Below, piece by piece: positions 34,501 to 42,034 of a DNA stretch of 64,000 nt (positions are counted from its first letter, which is position 1; the number at the start of each line of letters is the position of its first letter). Location of the stretch: contig NC_079202.1 in NCBI RefSeq assembly GCF_026745355.1, forward strand, positions 37,660,543-37,724,542, read 5' to 3'. The notes under the pieces were generated by a model, which ran no database searches, was not told the DNA's origin, and saw only the letters and a list, made by a program, of their open reading frames with translations. The position numbers and the translations under genes are program-made. This DNA comes from Beta vulgaris subsp. vulgaris (taxonomy: Eukaryota; Streptophyta; Magnoliopsida; Caryophyllales; Amaranthaceae).

Positions 34501-35568
34501 AATTGCAGCATTTCATTTGTGAAGTGAAAGATGATCAAAATATGAGAAATTATTCTAATTTGGAGGAGGTTTGTGAACAATCGGCAAAAATAGGAAAGTC
34601 AAGTGTTTATTTTTTGTTTGACAGATTAATACGTCTAATATTGACTTTTCCTGTGTCAACACTGAAATAGCATTCTCAGTACCAAGTCAATTATTGATAA
34701 TTTTAAAATTTTGAAAGACCGTTGAGTTACTTTAGTTTTTTTTCCATCCGTGGGATCATGACACTTGTGGTTTTAACATTTGTATATCTATTTTATTCCG
34801 AATTTTAATTTATTCTATATTTTTACATTGGATTTAGAAGTATGTTCATATGTTCTTATAGTTTTATACTTTCATATCTGTTAATATGTTATTGTGGAAA
34901 AATCTGGCCCTATAGCAAATCTTTCAACATCCGCCACCGCCAGTGCACATAGCAATTCTTCAACCTGAGTTTCTATATGAAAGAATTACTCAACTAAGAT
35001 TATGTCATATACAGTGTCCTAAAATTCTTTCTACAACAAAGATTTCCACACTCCAAGGACCTAAAACATTGAACAAGACAATTGACAATTTTACAAGCAT
35101 AATCGACAACAAAAGTTCCCAAATTCAAAAATACTCAAAACCAATAAAATAGCAACATAACAAGTAGAGGTAATACCTTATACCCTGATTAGTCCACTGT
35201 GCAAGAATCTCCTTAGTAACATTCCCACCAAAAACCATGTTAAACAACTGATTCGCCTCCTCCATCGATAACTCCTCCCCTAAATTCTCTCTCCTCTTCA
35301 CCTCATTCCCACTCTCGGCCCCCGCCCCGGTTGTGGGGGGCGATGGAGTGCTAATCATCATTCTTTTCTCGGCAGCAGCCGCCATGAGCTCACGCTGAAG
35401 GCGCCTACTCTTCAACTCCGGTGACTCATCCGAAGCTGAAGCTCCATCAATGGTAGTCCCAATTGCAGGGTCCCTAGGTTTGCTTCTCTTCGGCTCCGGT
35501 GGAGAGCTGCTTGGTTGCATACTCATCTTCAATGCCATCTGCAATTCCTCTTCATCTTGATCCGCCAT
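17886..35568 (-). CDS. MINDY-3/4-type (FAM188) deubiquitinase gene, 7 exons
   Basis: Predicted cysteine protease that trims K48-linked polyubiquitin, by family assignment. Coding exons on the minus strand are 35568-35177, 31148-31070, 27048-26912, 23327-23204, 23090-22905, 18867-18796 and 18701-17886. All junctions are GT-AG and phases agree, giving 601 residues. Residues 5-18 (DEEELQMALKMSMQ) form a ubiquitin-interacting motif. QHEGGPCGVLA supplies oxyanion Gln144 and nucleophile Cys150. SESHYT supplies His400. Residues 429-440 are an EF-hand-like loop lacking most acidic ligands. RWTPEEYM and the C-terminal RWARANCNW complete the plant family pattern. All key residues are present and no stop interrupts the frame, so I infer a working gene, probably cytosolic or nuclear since no signal peptide or membrane segment is seen. 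The family and catalytic assignment is confident; MINDY-3 versus MINDY-4 naming is not. Confidence 0.92.
18796..18867 (-). CDS. MINDY exon 6
   Basis: 24 codons: DSIQADRDDPSLPLVTAPFG then HASQ. Acceptor AATACAG and donor CAG|GTAACT. It bridges SRGL of exon 5 to EIVNLLLCGQA of exon 7, a join conserved in the family. Confidence 0.9.
18868..20047 (-). other. MINDY intron 5, proximal part without identified elements
   Basis: About 1.2 kb of AT-moderate sequence with no open frame of note and no element ends that I can define. Intron 5 as a whole spans 18868-22904. Confidence 0.5.
20048..20306. mobile_element. Stowaway-like MITE in MINDY intron 5
   Basis: The ends CTACCTCCGTTTCAAATTAA and TTAATTTGAAACGGAGGTAG are near-perfect inverted repeats flanked by TA on both sides (20046-20047, 20307-20308). 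This is the Tc1/mariner Stowaway pattern. The terminal inverted repeat extends for ~35 bp (ATAGTTACACTT / AAGTGTAACTAT). Size 259 bp, no coding capacity. Confidence 0.92.
20535..20715. mobile_element. Short hAT-type MITE with TGAACTGAAC repeats
   Basis: Ends AGGGCCTGTTCTCTTCGGC and GCTGGGGAGAACAGGCCCT are inverted repeats. The interior is filled with CTGAACTGAA and CTGATCTGAA words in both halves. Flanking 8-mers ACTCTGTT and AGTCTCTT match at only 6 of 8 positions, so the duplication is imperfect. Similar TCTGATCTGAA words occur in the 35957-38278 element. Confidence 0.7.
20716..21776 (-). other. MINDY intron 5, middle part, no gene seen
   Basis: Contains a diverged duplicate of local sequence (AGATTCATATTATCACTCTGT and CTCTTTGTTGTT words near 20745-20805 repeat text flanking the preceding MITE). 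A 113-codon plus-strand frame at 21111-21452 has no domain that I recognise and lies antisense to the gene, so I do not call it. Confidence 0.4.
21777..22426. mobile_element. hAT MITE in MINDY intron 5, TSD CTTGTGTC
   Basis: Termini TAGAGATGGCAATGGGTCC and the inverse TATTGGCATCTCTA are flanked by the perfect 8-bp duplication CTTGTGTC (21769-21776 and 22427-22434). Near each end GGGTAAGGGTAGGGT / ACCCTACCC words repeat in opposite orientations. A TA run lies at about 21967-21987. No transposase. The ends are very close to those of the MITE at 12196. Confidence 0.95.
22905..23090 (-). CDS. MINDY exon 5
   Basis: 62 codons in phase 0: IILQALDGFSIECASDVQK, then a segment ending RMGAMLFLISALLSRGL. 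Acceptor TTTACAG and donor CTG|GTATGC. Intron 4 before it is only 113 bp. Confidence 0.9.
23204..23327 (-). CDS. MINDY exon 4
   Basis: Acceptor TTTACAG. The first base completes the split Arg codon, then ALVRSMAEILFRCGDNKRAV and VATLDVLNQDGEG follow. Donor GAG|GTACGT, phase 0. The MAEILFRCGDNKRAVVATL type block is characteristic of plant FAM188/MINDY proteins. Confidence 0.9.
23689..23870. mobile_element. hAT MITE fragment, left end only
   Basis: Starts TAGGGATGGCAGTGCATCC, the same terminal sequence as the MITEs at 12196 and 21777, then contains GATCTAGAT/GGATCCG words. No matching right terminus is visible, so it appears truncated. It is in MINDY intron 3. Confidence 0.6.
23871..24764 (-). 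other. MINDY intron 3 sequence without defined elements
   Basis: AT-rich intronic DNA. An 87-codon plus-strand frame at 24126-24389 is antisense to the gene and has no domain that I recognise. Confidence 0.4.
24765..25430. repeat. Two related elements with degenerate AAAATGAGCAAAA arrays
   Basis: Copy A (24765-24975) and copy B (25034-25430) both start GATCACRTGAAAACCAC, CTCCTTATGCTGAAA, ACTGCAACATAAAA. Both contain a degenerate ~20 bp array based on AAAATGAGC(A/G)AAAA and end with TTTTCAGTTTTCA-like text. Copy B has a longer array. A (TA)n tract separates them. Short minus-strand frames with repeated AHF words are translations of this array. Ends are not those of a known superfamily; a short Helitron or unclassified MITE is possible. 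Confidence 0.65.
24978..25024. repeat. (AT)n microsatellite
   Basis: About 47 bp of uninterrupted AT dinucleotides between the two related array elements. Confidence 0.95.
25444..26533. mobile_element. MITE-like element with a nested hAT element
   Basis: CTTACATGAGAAATGAGAAT at the left and ATTCTCATTTCTCATGTAAG at the right form a perfect ~20 bp inverted repeat. The remaining arms share GAGTTACAACAC / GAGTTACATCAC words. The element is split at 25521 by an hAT insertion. No clear duplication of flanking bases was found for the outer element. Confidence 0.7.
25521..26372. mobile_element. hAT element, TSD GTTATACC
   Basis: Ends CTATGTAGCACCGGTACG and CGTACCCATGCATCCTAG are imperfect inverted repeats. 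They are flanked by the perfect 8-bp duplication GTTATACC (25513-25520 and 26373-26380). The ends are rich in GGTACGGGTACGGGGAC-type words in opposite orientations, the middle is AT-rich, and near 25990-26110 there is a GA-rich, 5'-UTR-like block. Three overlapping plus-strand frames near 26123-26410 come from the GTACCC-rich end and are not genes. Confidence 0.88.
26588..26709. mobile_element. Small MITE in MINDY intron 3
   Basis: TTTACTTGCAACATTGACAT at the left pairs with TTTCAATGTTGCAAGTAAA at the right; TGGCA and TGCCA also pair just inside. Size about 122 bp with a CT-rich centre. The TSD is not clear. Confidence 0.65.
26912..27048 (-). CDS. MINDY exon 3
   Basis: Acceptor TTTTGCAG, then GFVLKYLLFVPEES and an Asn/Ser-rich variable segment ending SSLPEDTRK. 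Donor AG|GTGACA, phase 2. It continues the helix after the catalytic cysteine (LATLQ-GFVLKYLL), as in family members. Confidence 0.88.
27049..27925 (-). other. MINDY intron 2, proximal part with purine-rich tract
   Basis: 27355-27560 is a long AG-rich (plus strand) tract, giving Phe/Leu/Ser-rich shadow translations on the minus strand. The 155-codon minus-strand frame at 27190-27657 is this artefact. The GCGCC-rich words near 27775-27820 resemble a fragment of an older repeat. No gene is seen. Confidence 0.45.
27926..28224. mobile_element. Degenerate Stowaway-like MITE in MINDY intron 2
   Basis: The left end CTACCCCAGTACCTATTTAA follows TA, and ATTTACACACCTTCCTTTA and AGTCTG come next, a pattern seen in plant Stowaway elements. 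The right end reads AAAAGGGAATGGAGGGAG. The TIRs have diverged and the right TA is replaced by CA. Confidence 0.55.
28467..28535. repeat. (TA)n microsatellite
   Basis: About 69 bp of perfect TA dinucleotide in MINDY intron 2. Confidence 0.97.
28536..31069 (-). other. MINDY intron 2, distal part
   Basis: About 2.5 kb with no coding exon. A partial direct duplication is visible: text around 29497-29590 (ACAAAACATTTTATACATAA, AATAAGAAGA, AAGTTATCTTGC) recurs at about 30022-30090 with changes. Near 29670-29980 there are CCC/GGG-paired words (GTCCCAACTATTG and GTTGGGGCTGTT) suggesting an old inverted-repeat element. Short minus-strand frames here do not join the MINDY frame. Confidence 0.4.
31070..31148 (-). 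CDS. MINDY exon 2 (catalytic cysteine)
   Basis: A 79 bp exon after the acceptor ATTGTAG. It encodes FSPDPETSMGLVQHEGGPCG then VLATLQ. The QHEGGPCG block holds the predicted oxyanion glutamine and catalytic cysteine, six residues apart as in MINDY enzymes. The donor is CAA|GTATGA, phase 0. The exon is too short to stand out as an open frame and was found by homology. Confidence 0.9.
31149..31990 (-). other. MINDY intron 1, proximal part, no gene seen
   Basis: Intronic sequence with short minus-strand frames lacking any recognisable domain. No element ends are visible. Confidence 0.4.
31991..32288. mobile_element. hAT-type MITE in MINDY intron 1
   Basis: Ends AGGCTTTGTTTGTTTTGGAG and AACAAACCAAACAGACCCT are imperfect inverted repeats, with TTTTCC / GGAAAA words repeated inside in both halves. 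No exact flanking duplication is found. The 103-codon frame across it is not a gene. Confidence 0.6.
32554..34945. mobile_element. Decayed autonomous hAT element, TSD CACATAGC
   Basis: Starts CAGTGGCGGATCTT and ends TCCGCCACCGCCAGTG. Flanked by the perfect 8-bp duplication CACATAGC (32546-32553 and 34946-34953). At 2.39 kb it is internally reduced for this family but still carries plus-strand transposase remnants (33591-34670). It lies in MINDY intron 1, antisense to the gene. It retains many more sequences than the surrounding MITEs, though its transposase is inactive. Confidence 0.92.
33591..34680 (+). pseudogene. hAT transposase remnant (ZMYM1-like, DUF4371 type)
   Basis: Fragments in family order: MNKQISITSFFKRK start, VHCYIHRLQLALV, then GRVANQMGTLKRAGDTRWAS, FVFIAHLMEEILRI, FCQALQQKSQDIVNA, and finally SSVYFLFDRLIRLILTFPVS near the dimerisation domain. 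Several stops, frame changes and deletions separate them. In the family the protein cuts and pastes hAT DNA and generates 8-bp duplications; this copy cannot be made intact. Confidence 0.85.
35177..35568 (-). CDS. MINDY exon 1 (start codon, ubiquitin-interacting motif)
   Basis: Starts at ATG (35568) with MADQDEEELQMALKMSMQ, a ubiquitin-interacting motif. A Ser/Pro-rich low-complexity stretch (residues 19-95) follows, then LSMEEANQLFNMVFG and the start of the catalytic domain. It ends ...NQGIR with the donor AG|GTATTA, phase 2. The start is favoured because the motif follows directly and no upstream in-frame extension is supported. Confidence 0.9.
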
Positions 35569-35956
35569 TATTCCTTCAATTCGACAAGTATCAGATCTAA
35601 ATCAATTTGGGGATTTTTGTTGTTGAATTGAAATTTCAATTAGATGGGATTCGAATTGAATTGAGTGATTCGGAATCTGGTGGATAAGGAATAAAATTCA
35701 CTTGCCCTAATTCGGAAATTTGTTGAATTGAAAACGTATGATATGATATGGAATCTCAAAAGATATTATAGGAGTGCCGAGTGGGTCTGTGTCTGTGTCT
35801 GTGTCTGTGTCTGTGTGTGTGTTTTACAGAGTCGGGATTTTCGTTTTTCGACCATCCGATCTCCGTTTGAAGGTGGGGTTTAACGCATATCAGAAACGAA
35901 GTCGTATTGAATATACATAAACGAGGTCATATATAGGCTCACTTCTTTTATACTAA
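35569..35956 (-). promoter_or_regulatory. Putative 5' UTR and core promoter of the MINDY gene
   Basis: Immediately upstream of the MINDY start on the minus strand. A CCTATAATATC word at about 35762-35772 (minus strand) is a possible TATA box roughly 200 bp from the start codon. A GTCTGT microsatellite lies just upstream (35785-35822). No transcript evidence is available, so the start site is inferred. Confidence 0.35.
35785..35822. repeat. (GTCTGT)n microsatellite near the MINDY promoter
   Basis: GTCTGT repeats about five times and then becomes GTGTGTGTG. It lies ~220-250 bp upstream of the MINDY start codon. Confidence 0.9.
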
Positions 35957-36067
35957 GGATGTTTAGTTCAGCTGAAATTTTCTGATCTGAACTTATCTGA
36001 TCTGATTTGATCTGAACTTATTTTTTCTTATCTGATCTAATATGAATTTATTTTTTCGAGTTCACTC

Positions 36068-36364
36068 GTGGTACACCCGGGTGTACCATGAGCATAGTAC
36101 ACCCAGGGGGATTTTTGTAATAAATTAGAAATTCGGTTGCTCATTTGACACCAAATTTGCTCATATGGGCATTTTGTTCATTTACTCATTTGTTCATTTT
36201 GCTCATTTTATAATAAAAGTGTTTGATCATTTTCATAAATGAGTAAAAATGTTTGCTCATTTGTTCATTTTGTTCAATCGCTCATTTGTTCGTTTTGCTC
36301 ATTCGCTCATTTGGAGAAATAGTCTTTGGTGTACCATGAGCATAGTACACCCAGGTGTACTATA
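36068..36364. mobile_element. Nested MITE with GTACACC ends and GCTCATTTG arrays
   Basis: Left GTGGTACACCCGGGTGTACC, ATGAGCATAGTACACC; right GTGTACCATGAGCATAGTAC, ACCCAGGTGTACTATAAA. These are inverted-repeat termini of ~35 bp that are themselves palindromic. The interior is a degenerate array of GCTCATTTG(T)TCATTTT words, the complement type of the AAAATGAGC array at 24765-25430. Confidence 0.65.
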
Positions 36365-36930
36365 AATATTCTCTATTTTTTCTGATCTGATTTACAAGAT
36401 CTTATCTTTTATAAAATATATTATTACTTTGTAATTCATTATTATGCAATACATTATAAGATCTTCTTACTATTATTATCATTTTATTTCTATTACAACT
36501 TTTACACAACTTTTATTATTATTATTATTAATAATAATTATATATTATTATAAGAACAACAATAATAATTATAATCATAATAATAATTATTATTACTAAA
36601 AATAATTATATAACTCAAGTCCTTAATTTATAAGAGCATTTATACAATGTTTCACACTTTCCCTTAAAAAAAATATTTCACACTTGAGAAGTCGGCAGAC
36701 TCAACTCTTTTTTTTCATATAAAATAAAATAAGATATACAAACAACTATGACTTGCGCATAAAAGAAATAAATAGTGTGCAACTTCAAATAGCTAGAGAG
36801 ATTTGGAATTCGGTAGGAAGAGGTGTACCGAATCTAAATTTATAATTTGTATCTCACACTTAGCTTATTTTGAAATGTAATCCGAACTTAGTAGTTTCGT
36901 TGTCATGGATTTGAGCTATCATATTATATA

Positions 36931-37694
36931 CTAGAATTTTTTGCACGCGATGCGTGCTTGAATTTTTTTCGAAACAAAAACTCGATTTTCTTCGGCATAA
37001 GAGTCAAAATTTGAACATTAGACATATGAAGTATAATTGTTTTTAGTTGCAAAATTTGATTGGTTTAGTTTCTGTCACTTGAGTTTATCACTATTATTTT
37101 TGTCTTTTTTTTTTACTTTTCAAAGTTAAATTCTATGAACAAAATAGAAATTTTATTGAATTTATTTATGATTTCTAATATTATAATTTTAGTTGATTTT
37201 TGAATTAAGTACAGTACTAACTTCTAAATTCCAAATATTATAAAAAAGTAAATAATTTTTTTCCCTGTCTAACTTCTAAATTCAGATTTTACTACAAATA
37301 CATCTCTATTTTTATCATAACCCACCATTAATTGTGAATGGTTCTTGAGAATAGTGATTTGTAAGTAAATTTTTGTAACTGTTTTTGTATGTATTGACGT
37401 TCTAGGTTATTAGTTTTAGTTTGTATATTAATTTTAAATTTTAATAAAGTTTTCCGATTATTTGAGTGATTTGCATGATTTTTATAATGTGATTTTCTCA
37501 ATTGTATGAGTGATTTGTAAAATTTCTTCTTTTAAGTGATTTGTGAGTGAGTGTTGTAAATTAATTTTCGATAGTTTTCTTTGAGTGCCAATTTTGATTT
37601 TGACATTCCTTTGTAATTTAGAAAGGGAAGGGGGGCAAAATAGGCATTTCAAAAAAGGACATCATTGCTCCCCCCTTCCCTTATATAATAGAGA
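36931..37694 (-). mobile_element. Non-autonomous Helitron
   Basis: On the minus strand it starts TCTCTATTATATAAG (preceded by A) and ends with the hairpin GCACGCATCGCGTGC followed shortly by CTAG and then T. This is the Helitron pattern (5' TC, 3' hairpin and CTRR, A/T target). The ends match the element at 50152-50694. There is no Rep or helicase sequence inside. Confidence 0.8.
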
Positions 37695-37902
37695 TATTTC
37701 TTATTTTTGCGTCAATCTTATGTTCTTAACACGTGGCTTTTAATTTTCTATTTTTTAATAACAACAAAATAACTTAATATAATGATAACAATGACATTTA
37801 TAATGGTAACAACAAGATTAATAATAATTACCAATATTAATTAATAAGTACAACAACAACAATAATAATCCTTTTGAACAAATGTACTAGTAAATAATAA
37901 TA

Positions 37903-38080
37903 CTCCCTTTGTATTTTTTTGTCTTTCTCACTTAGAATCTTGACACTATTCACAATTTGAGAGAATCTTTTAGATGTTTCTCAATATAAGAAAAAATATA
38001 ATCATGTGGGGTCTTGTTTGATTCGTCTCAATGAGTATTTTATTAATATTCAATTAGTATAATTTTTTCTAATATGTAAT
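37903..38080. mobile_element. Stowaway-like MITE fragment
   Basis: Left end CTCCCTTTGTATTTTTTTGTC follows TA, and TGACACTATTCACAATTTGAG and CATGTGGGGTCTTGTTTGAT text matches the interior of the Stowaway at 20048. The right terminus is missing or unrecognisable. Confidence 0.55.
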
Positions 38081-38335
38081 GAAAGATATTTAATAGTAAT
38101 AATGAGTTTTCAAATATAAGCATGATCTGATCTGAATTGATCTGGTCTGATCTCATCTTATCTGATCTGATCTGATTTGAACTTATTTTTTCTGATCTGA
38201 TCTGAACTTATTTTTCTGATCTGATCTGATCTGATTAGATCTTAAATAAGCAAAAATAAGGTGAACTGAACATAGCCTAAACCAAACTGAATTGACTTAA
38301 TTAGATATTTCACAAAATCAGACTAATGAGTAATA

Positions 38336-38598
38336 TCTATACTAATATATTAAAAGGCGTGCGTAAACCATGAACGGTGCCACGTGGCGCTCTCCCTAGG
38401 GAGTTTTAGATCATGTAATCCATGTACAATAAAAAAAATTAGAAATTGCATAGTATAGGTTTTGATCCCGTGACCTCAAGTTCATGTACTAAAGTTTTAA
38501 CCACTAGACCAAGTAATATTTAGTGCTATTATATCAAAGTACAATATTAATAAATGAAAATTTTCTTACCCGGGGCATAGCCCGGGCCTAATAACTAG
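38336..38598 (+). mobile_element. Short Helitron with tRNA-like segment
   Basis: Starts TCTATACTAATATATTAAAA after A. Ends with the hairpin CCCGGGGCATAGCCCGGG followed by CCTAATAACTAG and T. On the minus strand, CTTGGTCTAGTGGTTAAAAC and GAGGTCACGGGATCAAAACC resemble A- and B-box-like tRNA promoter elements. It forms an inverted pair with 39007-39268. Confidence 0.85.
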
Positions 38599-39006
38599 TT
38601 AATAATAACAAGTAGAATAATATTTATATTATCATTGATAATCATAATAATTTTCTTTCTTTGTACTTTGTACCGCCTTCGTGGCTCATATGGATAAAAA
38701 ATATGATAATAATTTTAATAATATTATAAATAATAATTATAATAGTAAACAACAATAATGATAAATTATAATTATAATTATAATAAATGAGTAGTAGTAG
38801 TGATACTAATGATAATAGTAATAACAATAGTAATAAATAAAATGATAAGACATGGAAAATAAAAAGGAGGCAACACGTAATAAATAATAAACGAAAACTA
38901 ACTTGGTTTGTAATTTGATTTTTTATTTTATTATGTTTTGTGGGAAAAAAAATGAGGCGACATGTGACACCATATAGTTCTTCCCCATGCTTTTTGAAAA
39001 TTATAA
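38599..39006. other. AT-rich trinucleotide-like spacer between two Helitrons
   Basis: Dominated by AATAAT, TAATAA and ATTATA words, with no gene. It separates two inverted copies of the same short Helitron. Confidence 0.5.
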
Positions 39007-39268
39007 CTAGTTATTAGGCTCGGGCTATGCTCCGGGTAAGAAAAAAAATTCATTTATTAATATAATACTTTATGATAATAATACTAAATACAACTTAGCC
39101 GAGTGGTTAAGACTTTAGTATATGTACTTGAGGTCTCAGGATCAAACCCTATACTATGCAATTTCTAAATTTTTTATCGTACATGGATTACATGAACTTA
39201 AACTCCCTAGGGAGAGCGCCACGTGGCAGTTTCTTGTTTATGCGCGCCTTTTAATATATTTCTATAGA
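39007..39268 (-). mobile_element. Short Helitron with tRNA-like segment, inverted copy
   Basis: The minus strand starts TCTATAGAAATATATTAAAAGG and ends with a near-palindromic CCGGAGCATAGCCCGAG then CCTAATAACTAG. On the plus strand it reads CTTAGCCGAGTGGTTAAGAC and GAGGTCTCAGGATCAAACCC, again A- and B-box-like. It is the same family as 38336-38598, in opposite orientation ~410 bp away. Confidence 0.8.
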
Positions 39269-40089
39269 TAGATTGTATTGTTCATTTGATTTTTCTCCTA
39301 TAATATTATTATTTGAACATTTTATATGGCGTAAGATTAAGTGGTTGGAAATTGGAATTTTAATTGGACTACATATTAGCTAGATAGTTTGGTGATACTA
39401 TCATGACATTTGAAATACGGGCTTTGGAGTTTGAGACTTATAACGCAAATATTTCTCTCATTTTAAACGTAGGATATTTTAGAGTATCTATGTGGAGAGC
39501 AAGTCTTGTGTCATACGGTCTAACTAAAGTACTAAACCATTTAACTTATTAGATTTTTGTATAGAAATTTAACTATTTAACTAACCTTTAAAAAAATTTA
39601 CTATTTAATCTATGACCTATATTTTGTGACTTTTTGTACTTTTAGCTTAACTATTGACAGTCTGGCTGTCAAACCATCTTTCCTAATATTTTGCAAAAAT
39701 TTAAGAGATAAAAAATAGATCACATTAAATAAAGAAAGCAACTTACCTATAAACTTAGATGTTATTATAACATATTTAGGTTCTTAGCCAACCATTCACG
39801 ACTAGTTGGTATGCTCCAAGTAACACACATACATAGCTAGTTATAATGCTAAAGTTTCTTTTCAAATTACAGTTTTCACACATGACATATTGTTATTCAA
39901 ACTTACATACTATAACTAATAGGGTTCGAGTGATAGGTGGCTTGATTTATAACACCAGCATTAACTGAGTAGTGGCAACCAATTGTCAAAAATGGAGAAC
40001 GCGAGTGAGTAGTGTATCTTTAACACTCCCTCTCAACGACTATTCTCTCAAACTTAGTTTAGTGATCATATCATATTCTTTCTAGAGCT
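39269..40089. other. Repeat-derived sequence without defined ends
   Basis: No open frame or element termini are recognised. It precedes the copia pol remnant and probably includes its 3' noncoding part. Confidence 0.3.
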
Positions 40090-41140
40090 TTTCAACTCTG
40101 TTCCACGACCTTTTTTAAAATATATTAGCAACTTGGTCTTTCGTCTTCACTTCTTCTAACTCAATTTCACGCCATAAAATCTATGTCAAACAAAATGATT
40201 ATTTACATCTAAATGTTTTGTCTTCACATGAAAATTTTGATTTTCTAGCTAAACATATTGTAGATAGATTAGCGCATGACAAATTAATCTGTACTAAATT
40301 TGTACTTGAAAGTGACACAATTAGTTGTCTCTTTCTATACCAAGAAACTGCTCCAGATCTCATATTTAACACATACCTAGTAATTGATTGATTGTGTCAA
40401 GATCACCGGCATTGTCCATCAGTATCACAATACCCAACAACTTCGACTTCTTTATCATTGTGGTAGAATATACCACATAATCAATATGATCCATATCACA
40501 TACCTTAGTATCCTTTGTATTGCCTCCAAGTGAGGTTTGTTTGGTAATGGATCGACTAATCACATCCATCGCCTCCAGCTGAGATAGGCTTACAGTTAAG
40601 CATTATGTATTTCTCTAGATTATCAAAGGCATATTTATGTTAATGCAGAAATATCCGATCTTTACTTCAATCTGCTTCAAGATCAAGATCTAAAATATTA
40701 TTTAAGTCTCCGAGCTCCTTTATTTGAAATCGTCGTGAGAGATTAGCTTCTGTATCTTAGATCTCCTCTTTATAATCTCTTGTAGTGATAAGATAATTCA
40801 TATATACAAGACCTATTTCTAACTTTCCATATCAAGCTTACACAAATAAGCTTGAATTAGCTGATGCGATAAAATAACCACTCCGTAACAAGAACTTTGT
40901 TACCTAACCATACATGATGTGTGATGCTTTCTTCACCGTAAATCATCTTCTCGACTTGCATAGAATATATATAACTCTATCCAACTCACCATGTATAAAC
41001 CATTTTTGACGTCCATATAGCAGAGTTTTCAAGACTACTAATGCTTGTGCTAGTTAAAGATTACTAGTTGTGCTTTGTACCTTTGCATGGAAGCATTAAG
41101 TCTAGTCTTGAATTTGTACATCCATTTGTAGAAAATATAT
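40090..41140 (-). pseudogene. Decayed copia reverse transcriptase/RNase H
   Basis: The minus-strand translation gives, in order, the equivalents of copia YVDD-downstream text (LVYMNYLITT, DTEANLSRRFQIKELGDLN, HKYAFDNLEKYIMLNCKPIS) and RNase H (YSTTMIKKSKLLGI, SGAVSWYRKRQLIVSLSST, then VKTKDQVANIF). Frames change repeatedly and stops are frequent, so it is an old, non-coding remnant. The 67-codon frame at 40366-40569 is a part of it. No LTR pair is defined. Confidence 0.75.
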
Positions 41141-42034
41141 GTTGAACTTTGTTAGGCTTTTCGCACTAACTCCAGAGTCTCATTCTGGTGCAGAGCTTGA
41201 ATTTATTTTTCCTTGTTGTTTCTCCAATTTTTTTAAGCTACCTCATTACAACTGTTTGACTCGTTTACATCCTCAACCATTTGGTTTTGGATTTCTCTTT
41301 CTCTACCTATATGACTCGCGTAATTCTGGATGAGGTTTTTATTCAAAATCTTCAATTTGACTTAGGCTTCCATCTTTAGGATAATTATGGTATTATCTTA
41401 TCTAACATGGGATTTTTTTTATGGAAGTTGTGATATCTCAATCTCTAGACCACCATATTGACTAGGCTGATGTAATATCTCGCACCAAAATACTTTCTTA
41501 AATAAGTACATCTATAATAGCGGAAACTCTAAACTTGGGTGAACTACTACTTGGATCCTCCTTAAGCCTAAGCTTAAGAAAATGAGCATCTTACCACATA
41601 AATTATTAAAATTTACTTACAAAAGAACCATCTCAAACTTCATAATTGCAAATATTACAAACCCAAAATACACCATGGTTTTTCAAATATTGTCTACCAT
41701 GTTGACAACAACAAACAATATAAGTCTTCAAAAGAGCATCTGACATCCGTGCATAAATATTAACAGTCACTTGCAAAACGATAATCAACTACCCCCACTG
41801 AGACAAGTTCAAAGAACAAAGCACAAGTCAGCAAAACTGAGTACACAAGTAGAATTTTAGTAAAATATAATACGCAATACATCAAGTACTCGCATCCTCG
41901 CTGCTACCTTACTACGTACCGTTATAGTTCTCTCTATTTGTTCAATATTGATATCAATTATTATCATTTTATCCTTATAGAGAAAGTGAGCATGACTAGA
42001 GAGGGGTCACCACAACTGACTATCTCTAAACCAT
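41141..42034. other. Repeat-derived flank of the KUP-carrying CACTA element
   Basis: TGTAATATCTCGCACC at 41473 and AATAGCGGAAACTC nearby resemble TGTAACACCC and GCAGCGGAAATAATAAG at 47338-47465. Both sides of the CACTA insertion therefore carry sequence of one repeat family. No gene is seen. Confidence 0.35.

Larger units (their letters stand above)
35957..38278. mobile_element. Composite hAT-like element with TCTGATCTGA arrays
   Basis: The left part reads AGGATGTTTAGTTCAGCTG and then TCTGATCTGAACTTATC repeats; the right part has TCTGATCTGATCTGAAC repeats and ends GGTGAACTGAACATAGCCT. These are imperfect inverted repeats resembling the MITE at 20535. The interior is interrupted by other elements (36068-36364, 36931-37694, about 37903-38080). 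No flanking duplication is readable, so treating it as one element is an inference. Confidence 0.5.

Noticed and set aside
39087..39155. Possible tRNA gene
   Set aside because: Only A- and B-box-like text within a Helitron; no complete cloverleaf with paired acceptor stem could be drawn.
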